The notes under the pieces: generated by a model
Told to the model about the DNA's origin: nothing
Databases searched by the model: none
Seen by the model: the letters and a program-made list of their open reading frames with translations, nothing else
Position numbers and translations under genes: made by a program
NCBI GenBank assembly: GCA_934772525.1
Contig: CAKVMI010000002.1
Location: 1-64,000 of the forward strand
DNA: 64,000 nucleotides
Direction: 5' to 3'
Origin: an uncultured Clostridia bacterium
Lineage (GTDB): Bacteria > Bacillota > Clostridia > Christensenellales > UBA1242
Shown: positions 1 to 7,589 of the stretch, one piece after another
How the letters are laid out: each line of letters begins with the position of its first letter
How positions within the stretch are numbered: position 1 is the first letter of the stretch

Positions 1-25
1 ATTTAATTTTAACAGCAAACAAAAA

Positions 26-49
26 AAGTGTAAATTTTACTTTACACTT
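26..49 (-). terminator. Terminator of the methyltransferase gene
   Basis: A perfect 9-bp inverted repeat (AAGTGTAAA / TTTACACTT) with a 6-nt loop lies just past the stop of the minus-strand methyltransferase. On the minus strand it is followed by a run of T (plus-strand A run at 21-27), the signature of an intrinsic terminator. Confidence 0.75.
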
Positions 50-59
50 CTTTTGCTAT

Positions 60-869
60 TTATTTTTCTACCCTTAAAATATCCACAATGTGGGCAGAAG
101 CCCCAATCAAATCTTGGCGTTCTGCAATTTGCTTTACATAGTCTATAAATAATTCGTACTCGCTTTGGCTCATCTCGTTAATTTCTCTACGCATATATTC
201 GCTAGGTCCATCCGTTCCAACAATTTTTATGCGGTTTACATTAGAAAGTTTACTGGTTAACTCAAAAATGTCCGAAATCCGCATAAAACTATATAAATCA
301 TTTTCGGTGTATTGGGTAACAAAAGTATCATCAATTTGGTTATTTTTCTTGCACTCTTCAATTTTATGTGACTTAAAGCCGTGCGTTACCACCGAATAAT
401 CGTTAGAAATATACGCCACCATTATTATGCCGTTAGGTTTAGTTATTCGAACAGCCTCAGTTAACGCTTGCAACTTTTCAGTCTTAGTCCCTAAGTGATA
501 CAAAGGTCCAAAAAGCAAGGTAAGATTAGATGTATTGTCTTCAATTTTTTTAAGGTTTTTAGCGTTTCCGAGCATTGTTTTTACATTAGGGTCGTTATTT
601 TTCAGTTTATTCAAGTTGCACTTGAATGGCTCTATTGCAAGCACATTGTAACCTAGAGCGTGCAGTGGGATAGAGTATCTTCCAGTTCCCGCCCCAATAT
701 CTAGTATGGTAACATTAGAGTTTGAAGAAATTTCATTTTCTTGTTTTAGAGTTTCTAAAATTTTTAGGATGTAACTATAAGTCACTTCAAATTCTACATT
801 GCCGTGACGCCTTCCAAGCCTTTTATCTTCATTAAATTTGTTGTAATAAACTTCTAACTTATCTCTCAT
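60..869 (-). CDS. Class I SAM-dependent methyltransferase
   Basis: 269 aa. Residues 54-65 carry the SAM-binding motif I (ILDIGAGTGRY), followed by an acidic residue at the end of strand 2 (AIEPF) and a motif-IV-like stretch (LTLLFGPLYHL). This is the class I Rossmann-fold methyltransferase pattern; it resembles small-molecule or ubiE-like enzymes, but the substrate cannot be read from sequence. It stands alone, convergent with nothing in the window, with its own terminator downstream. The Shine-Dalgarno before the ATG is weak (GGTGA). Family assignment is confident, function is not. Confidence 0.8.
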   Translation of the reverse strand: MRDKLEVYYNKFNEDKRLGRRHGNVEFEVTYSYILKILETLKQENEISSNSNVTILDIGAGTGRYSIPLHALGYNVLAIEPFKCNLNKLKNNDPNVKTMLGNAKNLKKIEDNTSNLTLLFGPLYHLGTKTEKLQALTEAVRITKPNGIIMVAYISNDYSVVTHGFKSHKIEECKKNNQIDDTFVTQYTENDLYSFMRISDIFELTSKLSNVNRIKIVGTDGPSEYMRREINEMSQSEYELFIDYVKQIAERQDLIGASAHIVDILRVEK

Positions 870-946
870 TATTCACCGTATTAACCTATAATTGTTTTAT
901 TGCACTCGTCTTTCATTTTTTATTAAAAAACAAATTACCTAAAATC

Positions 947-1125
947 TTAAATTCAAATATTACTCAAAGCCAAACGAATTACCTTAACTTTCAAATTCTC
1001 ATTTTACTCAAACGCAATTATTTTCAAGTTTTTCGTAACATAAAATTTTCAAATTCTCATTTTACTCAAACGAAATTATTTTCAAGCAGTTTGTAACAAA
1101 AAAATTTTAAATTCTCATTCTACTC
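947..1125. repeat. Degenerate tandem repeat, about 58-bp period
   Basis: The segment TCAAATTCTCATTTTACTC recurs at 991 and 1049 and, slightly altered, at 1108; a more diverged shorter copy starts near 947. Spacings are about 43, 58 and 59 bp. The last copy runs into the 3' end of the lipoprotein gene and contains its stop codon, so the array seems to be serial duplication of that gene end. Confidence 0.8.
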
Positions 1126-1569
1126 AAACACCAAATAAACGCCATTACTATTTGTGTTATCATAAAAAATTATTCTACCATTTGTGTATTGTTGGTCGGG
1201 AAGTTTTACTTCTGCATTTTCTTCATTAATGGCGGTAAATGAAATAACGGAGTCTTTAATTTCATAAGTTCCACGAACAACATAACTAATGGTTGCAACG
1301 CCTTCTTTTTGCGGGTAACTTTTGGTAAGTTCCATGACAAAGTCGTGACGTACCCCAAGTTTAATTGTGTACGAGCCAAGTTCATCTATAATTTTTTTAT
1401 CGTCGTCAGATAGGTCAGCGTAATAAACAATCTTGTCGTTTTCAACATCTACAAGACCAACCAGTTTATACGTTTTTGCCGTGCAACCAGTGCAAATAAT
1501 TACACCTACAAGAATTAGTGCTACAAGCGTTGCGGTTGCGATTTTTTTAATAAAACTACCAAATTTCAT
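1120..1569 (-). CDS. Small putative lipoprotein
   Basis: 149 aa. The N-terminus is a classic type II signal peptide: basic start (MKFGSFIKKIA), hydrophobic core and lipobox ICTGC, so the mature protein would be lipid-anchored at Cys29 on the outer face of the membrane. The remaining ~120 residues look like a small beta-rich domain and contain no motif I recognise. A Shine-Dalgarno (AAAGGTAAG) lies just upstream of the ATG. The gene end has been duplicated into the repeat array downstream. Role unknown. Confidence 0.7.
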   Translation of the reverse strand: MKFGSFIKKIATATLVALILVGVIICTGCTAKTYKLVGLVDVENDKIVYYADLSDDDKKIIDELGSYTIKLGVRHDFVMELTKSYPQKEGVATISYVVRGTYEIKDSVISFTAINEENAEVKLPDQQYTNGRIIFYDNTNSNGVYLVFE

Positions 1570-1705
1570 AACTTACCTTTATAAAAATTTTTCTTTATTT
1601 ATTATACAATATTTATTTAAAAAATTGCAATTCATATTTAAAAATTTTAATCATAAAAATTATTTAGACAAATTTTTACAAGTTGACAAAAACCCCTAAA
1701 AATAA

Positions 1706-1735
1706 TTGCAAACATTACACAATTTGTGATAAACT
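1706..1735 (+). promoter_or_regulatory. Putative sigma-A promoter for the 1.8-kb gene cluster
   Basis: TTGCAA, 18 bp, TAAACT, about 28 bp upstream of a GGAAG ribosome-binding site. The same -10 hexamer occurs at both tRNA operons in this window. A second TTGACA at 1683 has no matching -10. Confidence 0.45.
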
Positions 1736-1768
1736 AATGATGATAGTATATAAAGGAAGAAAATGTGT

Positions 1769-2251
1769 ATGTTAGACACTCTAAAAAATAAGAATGATAA
1801 ATTAGCCCCACAAAACAATTTAAGTTGGAATGATTTTGAAGGGCTAGAAGACCTAGACCTAAAACTTGATGATAAAGAAAGGGAGAAGACCTTGCAACGT
1901 GTAGGTAAACTCCTAAGTGGTCTAACCGATGAATATTTGGTAGTTGCAGATGATGTAGATGACGATGTAAAGTATTATGTTTCTGTAACCAAGGATACTC
2001 CCGAAGGAAAAATGGAATATGTAGTAGTAGAAGATACCTTAACCGAAGCCGTAGAAAAGGAAAAAAAGTCTAAGGAAAAGTTAGAAGCGGTTAAGGCTAT
2101 TCCTATGTGTGATGAAAAGTATATTGCAAAACTTATAGAAAAAACTGGCAAAGACGCTGAAGATATAGTTGGCGAGTACCTAGATAATTTAAGTACCTAT
2201 TTACTAAACGAACAGGGTGAAAAGTCCCCAAAATCAATTAAGGAGAACTAA
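1769..2251 (+). CDS. Acidic hypothetical protein, first gene of unknown cluster
   Basis: 160 aa from the ATG at 1769. An ATG at 1763 is in frame, but it sits only 3 nt after the GGAAG Shine-Dalgarno (1755-1759), while 1769 is 9 nt away and is preferred. The protein is charged and acidic (EGLEDLDLKLDDKERE; DDVDDDVKYY) with a lysine/glutamate helix near residue 95 and a helical C-terminus. No family recognised. It is followed after 2 nt by the next gene, whose Shine-Dalgarno lies inside this gene, so the two are co-transcribed and probably co-translated. Confidence 0.65.
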   Translation: MLDTLKNKNDKLAPQNNLSWNDFEGLEDLDLKLDDKEREKTLQRVGKLLSGLTDEYLVVADDVDDDVKYYVSVTKDTPEGKMEYVVVEDTLTEAVEKEKKSKEKLEAVKAIPMCDEKYIAKLIEKTGKDAEDIVGEYLDNLSTYLLNEQGEKSPKSIKEN

Positions 2252-2253
2252 TA

Positions 2254-3060
2254 ATGGCAATGGAAAAAGTTTTAGAAAAAGAAAAAGCAAAATGTATTCT
2301 AGCATTAAAATATCGCAAACTTACCCAAGAATCTAAGGTTAGAAGACTTGCAGACAAAGCCGAAATGTACGAACTTTTAAAGCAAAAAGCCCAATCGGCA
2401 ATCAATCTTGTAGGTATCTTTCACCCAGTATTCCGTTCAAAAACCAAAGTTATGATAACCAGTGCCGATGTTCAAGGTTCTTACTACAAAAAGCAAAATG
2501 AAATTGCAAAAACCGAACTTGAAAATATCAACGCTCAACTAAAAGCCATTTTAGAAGACGGAGTAGACTTTAGAGAAGTTATGCGTAAAAAGCACGCCGT
2601 TCAAGGTTCTAAGGTAAAGGTTCAAGGCGGTGTTATCAATTTCTCAAACCCAAAGAACGCCCGCCTTACTGAAGGACTATTTGATGACGCAATCCGTCCA
2701 ACCGATAACTTTAAGCGTTTAACCCAACTTTGCGTAGATTATCCAAAGAGTGTCGCAACTTTGCCAAAAAAGACTATGCAAGAAATAGAAGAGCATAAAA
2801 ATTATTTAGGTTTAGTTCTTGAAATGTACAAGTTATTCGGCAAAAAGAAAAGACCGGATATAATTGATGAAAAGCCAAAGAAAGTAGACTCAAGGCTTGA
2901 AAAAATGCAAAAAATAGAAGAATCCAAAGCTCCAAAAATGCAAGAAGTAAAAAAAGATGAAGATAAGGAACTAGATATAGAACTAGATTCTATAAAACCT
3001 TACAAAAATTCAAGTAGTGTAGATGATTATACAAAAGACTTAGACCCGCTAAACTTTTAA
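2254..3060 (+). CDS. Hypothetical protein with a YPxSxxTLP C-terminal module
   Basis: 268 aa, not recognised. Residues 1-110 are basic and helical and probably coiled (VRRLADKAEMYELLKQKA). Residues 153-180 contain FKRLTQLCVDYPKSVATLP and a following helix that resemble residues 406-433 of the protein at 4491-5951; this is the main clue that the cluster is one system. The last 60 residues are charged and probably disordered. AGGAG lies 8 nt before the ATG. A strong terminator follows the stop, so the next gene may have a separate transcript or depend on read-through. Confidence 0.65.
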   Translation: MAMEKVLEKEKAKCILALKYRKLTQESKVRRLADKAEMYELLKQKAQSAINLVGIFHPVFRSKTKVMITSADVQGSYYKKQNEIAKTELENINAQLKAILEDGVDFREVMRKKHAVQGSKVKVQGGVINFSNPKNARLTEGLFDDAIRPTDNFKRLTQLCVDYPKSVATLPKKTMQEIEEHKNYLGLVLEMYKLFGKKKRPDIIDEKPKKVDSRLEKMQKIEESKAPKMQEVKKDEDKELDIELDSIKPYKNSSSVDDYTKDLDPLNF

Positions 3061-3064
3061 TATT

Positions 3065-3102
3065 GTTGCACCGTAAAATTACAGTTTAGCGGTGCAATTT
3101 TT
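3065..3102 (+). terminator. Intrinsic terminator inside the unknown cluster
   Basis: TTGCACCG (3065) pairs with CGGTGCAA (3090-3097) and is followed by ATTTTTATT. It separates the second and third genes of the cluster, perhaps setting a lower level for the downstream genes. Confidence 0.75.
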
Positions 3103-3131
3103 ATTGAAAAACAACTTTAGGAGAAACCAAA

Positions 3132-4478
3132 ATGTCAATAGAAAAAATTACTCCAAACGAAATAGATAATTTTCTTGACAGCCAAAATGAGCAAGTGGAG
3201 TTTTTGTCAGCCCTAAATTTCATTAAGCGTTTATCTAGCGGGTTTGAGGACGAAATATTGTCCCGAGTTAATGCTCAAAAAAAATATGTTAAGATTGACG
3301 AAAACACCATAGGTGAATTAAACTTAAATTTAGAGCATATAGAAATTCAAGAAAAAGCAAAACCCGAACAAGTAGAAGTTAATATGCCAACCGGGAATGG
3401 CAAGTTTTCTATGTACAAAAATAATTTTGAACTTGACAACACCGATGACGAAATCAAAAATTTTGGTTTTAAGAAAAAGGCAAATTCCGAAAATCAAAAT
3501 GGGGATAAGCCAAAATTTCAATTAAGTAACGACTATAGTGATTTTTTTGATGACGACGAAACATTAACGGACGATGACCTTGATAGTTTAACAGATGCTA
3601 CCCCCGAAGACGAAGTTGGTGGAGAAAGCGAAGATGTAGAAAATATTGTAGATACTAAAAAACTTTCTGGCGATAGATTTGGTAGCGAAGACAACTCATA
3701 TACCAAAAATGACGGCATAGCGGATGACGAATTGTATTCACCAGTTCGTAATGACCGCAAAAAAATATATAATGAAAGTGCCGGATTCGGTGTAATCACA
3801 ACCAAAAAAACTAACCCAGTGGACGAGTATGAATTTTCATCAAAACAAAATGCAAAACGCACTCAATCATATAATGAAAGTGCCGAGAGAAATATAGCAA
3901 CCACTAAAAAAATTAATCAAACTAATACTCCAGTAGACGAATTTAACATTTACCATAAGTCGGTAAACTATCCAAAAACTTCATCCGATGTTGTAGACGC
4001 AGACGACACTCCATTTGGAGAAGGGGAAGAAAAAGTGGTTTCTACTCTTGTTAAAAGACCCGAACAAAACGCTCCCGATGAACTTTTAACAAAGAAAAAG
4101 CCAATAGCCGAAGACATTAATTTTAATGATTTAAAAGATTTTGGCGGTATAAAATCTAAGGATAGATTGACCACTGCTTGCATAAAGCGTAGGGTGGTTT
4201 TACTTACAGGCCTTGGCACACTTGAGAGTGCAAAGTGGCAAAAACTTGCAAGTTCTAGTGAAAAAACCTTAAAGCAATTTAGAGAACTTCCAACCTTTAC
4301 CGAGTTTAAAAAAGTGCAATTTGCAATCGGCGAAACGGATACTAGCAAATTAATTTCAGAGTACCAAACCATAGTTGCAAAATTTATTAGTGGCGGAAAT
4401 GATATTCTAAATTTAAGTGAAGACGAACTAAAAATGGAACTCGAAAAGTACAAAAATTCAATCAAAAATAATAATTAA
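3132..4478 (+). CDS. Acidic, largely disordered hypothetical protein with internal repeat
   Basis: 448 aa, no family recognised. The middle (about residues 130-330) is rich in D, E, S, N and T and should be disordered. It contains a duplicated segment: YNESAGFGVITTKK at ~213 and YNESAERNIATTKK at ~247, each followed by a PVDEYEF/PVDEFNI motif. The C-terminal ~100 residues look folded and helical. No signal peptide or membrane segment, so cytoplasmic. AGGAG precedes the ATG and the next gene begins 12 nt after the stop. The shared TTKK motif recurs in the next protein. Confidence 0.65.
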   Translation: MSIEKITPNEIDNFLDSQNEQVEFLSALNFIKRLSSGFEDEILSRVNAQKKYVKIDENTIGELNLNLEHIEIQEKAKPEQVEVNMPTGNGKFSMYKNNFELDNTDDEIKNFGFKKKANSENQNGDKPKFQLSNDYSDFFDDDETLTDDDLDSLTDATPEDEVGGESEDVENIVDTKKLSGDRFGSEDNSYTKNDGIADDELYSPVRNDRKKIYNESAGFGVITTKKTNPVDEYEFSSKQNAKRTQSYNESAERNIATTKKINQTNTPVDEFNIYHKSVNYPKTSSDVVDADDTPFGEGEEKVVSTLVKRPEQNAPDELLTKKKPIAEDINFNDLKDFGGIKSKDRLTTACIKRRVVLLTGLGTLESAKWQKLASSSEKTLKQFRELPTFTEFKKVQFAIGETDTSKLISEYQTIVAKFISGGNDILNLSEDELKMELEKYKNSIKNNN

Positions 4479-4490
4479 AAAGGAGTCGAA

Positions 4491-5951
4491 ATGAACGGCG
4501 AAAATACAAACTTGACAGAAAATAACAATCAAAAAAATCAAAATAAGCCCCAAATTGACCCTTTTTTGGTTGTTTCAAACTTCAATGAACAATTTATCAA
4601 TCAATACAAAGCCTTTAAATTAGGGCAAGAAAGATTTACCGAATTTGCCAAAAAAGAGCGTGAAATTTTAACAACTGAAGGTATAAATTTGTTGCAATCT
4701 TTGCAAGCAAAGGTAATGTTTTTCCGTGCAAGAGAACTTGCAATCACCTACCTAAACCGACTAGATGAAGTAGAAGCAAAGCTCGAATTTACAAAAAAAG
4801 TGCTTGCACTTGCTAAGAACAAAAAGTGTAAAATTGTAGGTTCAATACTAATAATTGATGAAATAATTACCGATGAAAATAATAATGCGATGTCACCCGT
4901 AAGTATTGATATTGACGAAATTGACAAACTAATTAACGATACCGACTTAAATAAATTGGGTAGTATTAGTACTCAAAAAACTAATTCCGCTATAATTTCT
5001 AACAGTCTAAATCAAAGTGCAGATGATAGTGCAAATACCGAAACTAAAAGTGCAAGTAATGAAACTCAGTCAAATTTAGAAACTGAAAATACCGAGTTTC
5101 AACAAACTAACACAGAAAACCAAGTTAATAGCACAGAAGACTTAAAAATGAATGATTTTATGGAAGAAGATCGCAAAAATATTGAAAATGATACGGATAA
5201 TATTTTTAAAAATTCTAAAAATACCACCGATTTACCAACGTCTGTGGTTACTACCAAAAGAAGAGTTGGTACTTCAAACATAGATGGCGAAGGTTTTGAC
5301 GAAATTGCTTCACGCATTTTAAATTCATTAAATAAAGATAATTCAACTAACCACGAAAACGTTGAAACAAATATTGCTAACGCAAATTCTGAAGACTTAG
5401 AAGAAAACAAAGAAGCCGAAGTTAAGTCAAGCGAAAGCGAAACAAACGAAAAAGCGGAAGAAACCGAAAGTGAGATAAATCAAAATAAAGATAGTGAAAC
5501 AATACAAGAAAAATCTGAAGACCAATCCGACGAATATCCATTCGAAAAAAGCGAAACCAGTTTTGGTGATGTTGACGCAATAGATAAGTCAGAATTAGAA
5601 ATTGTAAAGGTGTACAAATGTAACAATGATTGTATAGACCTATTAGAGCCTGAAAATGCCGAACTTGTATATGGGTTATATAGTGAAGAATTATTTAATG
5701 AAACATTTAATAAGTTACTTGATGTAATTTATTGCTATCCGCTTTCTATTGTCACCTTGCCAGATGTTGCAATAGATGAACTAAAAAGCAACGAAACAAC
5801 GGTTTGCATAAATGGAATAAATCAAACTATTACAACTTTTGAGTACTTAGTTAGATTTTGTGCTTGCGTAATAATGCAAAATCAAAAAAGTACAAACTTT
5901 AAGCAAATGGTACTAAAGTTTTATTCGTGGTGCAAAAAGGTTGGTATATAA
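4491..5951 (+). CDS. Hypothetical protein, disordered linker and YPxSxxTLP C-terminal module
   Basis: 486 aa. An N-terminal helical domain (~1-130) is followed by a long N/S/E/T-rich disordered linker (~155-370) holding one TTKRR motif similar to the repeats in the preceding protein. The C-terminal ~115 residues look folded; residues 406-433 (YCYPLSIVTLP region) resemble residues 153-180 of the protein at 2254-3060, and a following MVLKFYSWCKK resembles LVLEMYKLFGKK there. AAGGAG lies ahead of the ATG, 12 nt after the previous stop. No known family; a lineage-specific multi-protein assembly is my inference. Confidence 0.65.
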   Translation: MNGENTNLTENNNQKNQNKPQIDPFLVVSNFNEQFINQYKAFKLGQERFTEFAKKEREILTTEGINLLQSLQAKVMFFRARELAITYLNRLDEVEAKLEFTKKVLALAKNKKCKIVGSILIIDEIITDENNNAMSPVSIDIDEIDKLINDTDLNKLGSISTQKTNSAIISNSLNQSADDSANTETKSASNETQSNLETENTEFQQTNTENQVNSTEDLKMNDFMEEDRKNIENDTDNIFKNSKNTTDLPTSVVTTKRRVGTSNIDGEGFDEIASRILNSLNKDNSTNHENVETNIANANSEDLEENKEAEVKSSESETNEKAEETESEINQNKDSETIQEKSEDQSDEYPFEKSETSFGDVDAIDKSELEIVKVYKCNNDCIDLLEPENAELVYGLYSEELFNETFNKLLDVIYCYPLSIVTLPDVAIDELKSNETTVCINGINQTITTFEYLVRFCACVIMQNQKSTNFKQMVLKFYSWCKKVGI

Positions 5952-5967
5952 CAAATAATTGTTATAT
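5946..5967. other. Palindrome between hypothetical gene and pnuC-like gene
   Basis: ATATAACAA-TAAT-TTGTTATAT overlaps the stop codon of the preceding gene and lies ~30 bp before the next start. No T run follows. It could be a weak attenuator or a protein-binding site. Confidence 0.4.
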
Positions 5968-5997
5968 ATTCATAACAAAATACAAAGGAGAATTTTC

Positions 5998-7164
5998 GTG
6001 GAAGAAGAAAACAAACTAAACGAAAATAATGCAGAAGAAGAGATAAATGTTTGCCGTGGGATACCATCTGTTGGTGCAAAAAGCGGAGCCGTTGGACTAA
6101 ATAGTTTTGCCGTTAGAAGAAATTATGAACAAAATGGTGGCGAGCATAAAAACGAACGAACCAATCAAGGTTTAATTAGAAGCACTTCAGCACACGGCGG
6201 AATGACTCTAAGTAGCAGTGCCATTCGTAAAATTCAAACGCAATCGCTAGAACAATTAATGCACCGCACTGGTGTATTTGAATTTTTTTGGTATCCAATT
6301 TTTATAGTGCTTGGTTTAGCGTGCTTAGTTCTTGTGCCTATATTTACCACAATGTCTAATATGGATATATTGCTACTAGTCTTTTCGGTTTTAAGTTTGT
6401 GGCTCGGAATGACGGGTAACAATTTAGTCGCCAAAGGTTATAGGGTTGGTTTACTTTTAACTTGCATTAATATGGTGCTATATGTTGTCGTTTCAGCCTT
6501 TCAAAAGGTTTGGGGCGAAGTTATTATAAATACATTAGTATATTTACCGCTTGCATTATATAGTTTCTTTAAGTGGAAGCAAGACGCCATCAAAAAAGCC
6601 GAAAAAGGTGCAAGAATGGATGATGTCGAAAAAATGAACGGCAAGCAACTACTTTTACACATTTTGCTTTTAATAGGACTAACGGCATCCGTTTGGGCGG
6701 TTCTAAATTATGGATTAAACCAAGCCTTCGCAATTTTTAACGCAATTAGTATTGCAGGTTGCATAGTAGGTGATATTGCAAGAACAAAAAGATATATAGA
6801 AACTTGGTTTTTCTATATGCTATGCAATATTGGTGGAATAGTACTTTGGGCGTTACAAATATTTGCAAGTGGAAATGTCAGCCTTGCAGTGCTTCCAGCA
6901 ATGATTAGTTTTATGGCAACACTTTCAAATAACTTTAACGGCGTTTATATTTGGGGCGTACTATATAAAAACACCCATAGAAATGGTGGCGTGTATCTTG
7001 CAATGCGTCCAGTAAATATAAAAGGTGTTGCAAAACTAAAAAGAACTTACCGCAAAATGGTTTGTAATGAAACCGAAAAGTATGTAAGTCCAAGTGCGCA
7101 ACCTAAAAAACCAAAAGCAAAGAAAAATAAATCAATTAGCGAAGTAATAGATAGCGGTAACTAA
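5998..7164 (+). CDS. PnuC-like nicotinamide riboside/mononucleotide transporter
   Basis: 388 aa from the GTG at 5998, chosen because AAAGGAG (5984-5990) lies 7 nt before it; an upstream TTG has no ribosome site. The first ~90 residues are hydrophilic and low complexity, unusual for the family. Then come seven or so membrane segments. The PnuC-like signatures are FFKWKQD after the fourth segment and RYIETWFFYMLCNIGGIVLW in the second half. PnuC proteins move pyridine-nucleotide precursors by facilitated diffusion coupled to cytoplasmic phosphorylation. The cytosolic N-terminal extension and basic tail are unusual and may link it to the disordered proteins upstream. Confidence 0.65.
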   Translation: MEEENKLNENNAEEEINVCRGIPSVGAKSGAVGLNSFAVRRNYEQNGGEHKNERTNQGLIRSTSAHGGMTLSSSAIRKIQTQSLEQLMHRTGVFEFFWYPIFIVLGLACLVLVPIFTTMSNMDILLLVFSVLSLWLGMTGNNLVAKGYRVGLLLTCINMVLYVVVSAFQKVWGEVIINTLVYLPLALYSFFKWKQDAIKKAEKGARMDDVEKMNGKQLLLHILLLIGLTASVWAVLNYGLNQAFAIFNAISIAGCIVGDIARTKRYIETWFFYMLCNIGGIVLWALQIFASGNVSLAVLPAMISFMATLSNNFNGVYIWGVLYKNTHRNGGVYLAMRPVNIKGVAKLKRTYRKMVCNETEKYVSPSAQPKKPKAKKNKSISEVIDSGN

Positions 7165-7167
7165 AAT

Positions 7168-7213
7168 ATAAAATCTGTAACTAAAATTAGTTTTGGTTGC
7201 AGATTTTATTTTC
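7168..7213 (+). terminator. Terminator after the pnuC-like gene
   Basis: A 14-bp stem (ATAAAATCTGTAAC with GTTGCAGATTTTAT, one G.U pair) followed by TTTTCTTT. It closes the 1.8-7.2 kb cluster. Confidence 0.85.
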
Positions 7214-7245
7214 TTTAAATTATTTTTAGTATCCTTATTTTTTTC

Positions 7246-7274
7246 TTTACATAAATTTTAAATTATGATAAAAT
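7246..7274 (+). promoter_or_regulatory. Putative sigma-A promoter of the 7.3-kb non-coding element
   Basis: TTTACA, 17 bp, TAAAAT, right after the terminator above. Predicted start near 7281, inside a 300-nt tract with no gene, so it should drive the non-coding element and perhaps helD. Confidence 0.55.
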
Positions 7275-7333
7275 AGGCGTGAGCCAAGTATTAATATGTG
7301 TTAAGTTAAAAAACTATTTGATGTTAGTTTGTA

Positions 7334-7461
7334 AGCATTACTCGCAAGTTAATTTACAAAAGCAAATTTGTTATAGTTAACACCGTCACATAGTTTTAAT
7401 AATCATTAGTTGCTAAAAAGATGCCACTATGTGTCGCTTGACGACAACTTTTGATATTATA
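7334..7461 (+). ncRNA. Conserved non-coding element, copy A (putative small RNA)
   Basis: About 130 nt with no reading frame, homologous to a second copy at 50836-50960. Shared blocks include TTAAC(A/G)CC(G/A)TCACA and TGCCACTNTRTGTCGC(T/C)TGAC. Between them a small hairpin is kept with a compensatory change: TTAG-TTG-CTAA here, TCAG-GTG-CTGA in copy B. Here CACATAGT (7387) can also pair with ACTATGTG (7425), and TGTCGCTTGACGACA forms a possible terminal hairpin. It has its own promoter-like sequence and lies before helD. I do not recognise the RNA family; a 6S-like RNA or an interspersed repeat are alternatives. Confidence 0.5.
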
Positions 7462-7589
7462 GAAAAATATTATATAAATTTATAATGCTAGCCCTATATT
7501 TAATAATCATTACACATAATAACTTATAATGGTAACATATAATTAAAACATAACTTATGGAAAAATCTAAACTAGGAGAGCATAAAAAT

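Noticed and set aside
3330..4465. Reading frames on the minus strand inside the 3132-4478 gene
   Set aside because: They are shadows of a low-complexity plus-strand gene and have no ribosome-binding sites or family features.
5099..5410. 103-codon minus-strand frame inside the 4491-5951 gene
   Set aside because: Anti-sense shadow of a repetitive S/T/N/E-rich coding region.
7379..7452. Known riboswitch for the 7.3-kb element
   Set aside because: Checked by eye against purine, cobalamin, preQ1, TPP and cyclic-di-GMP consensus features; none fits.
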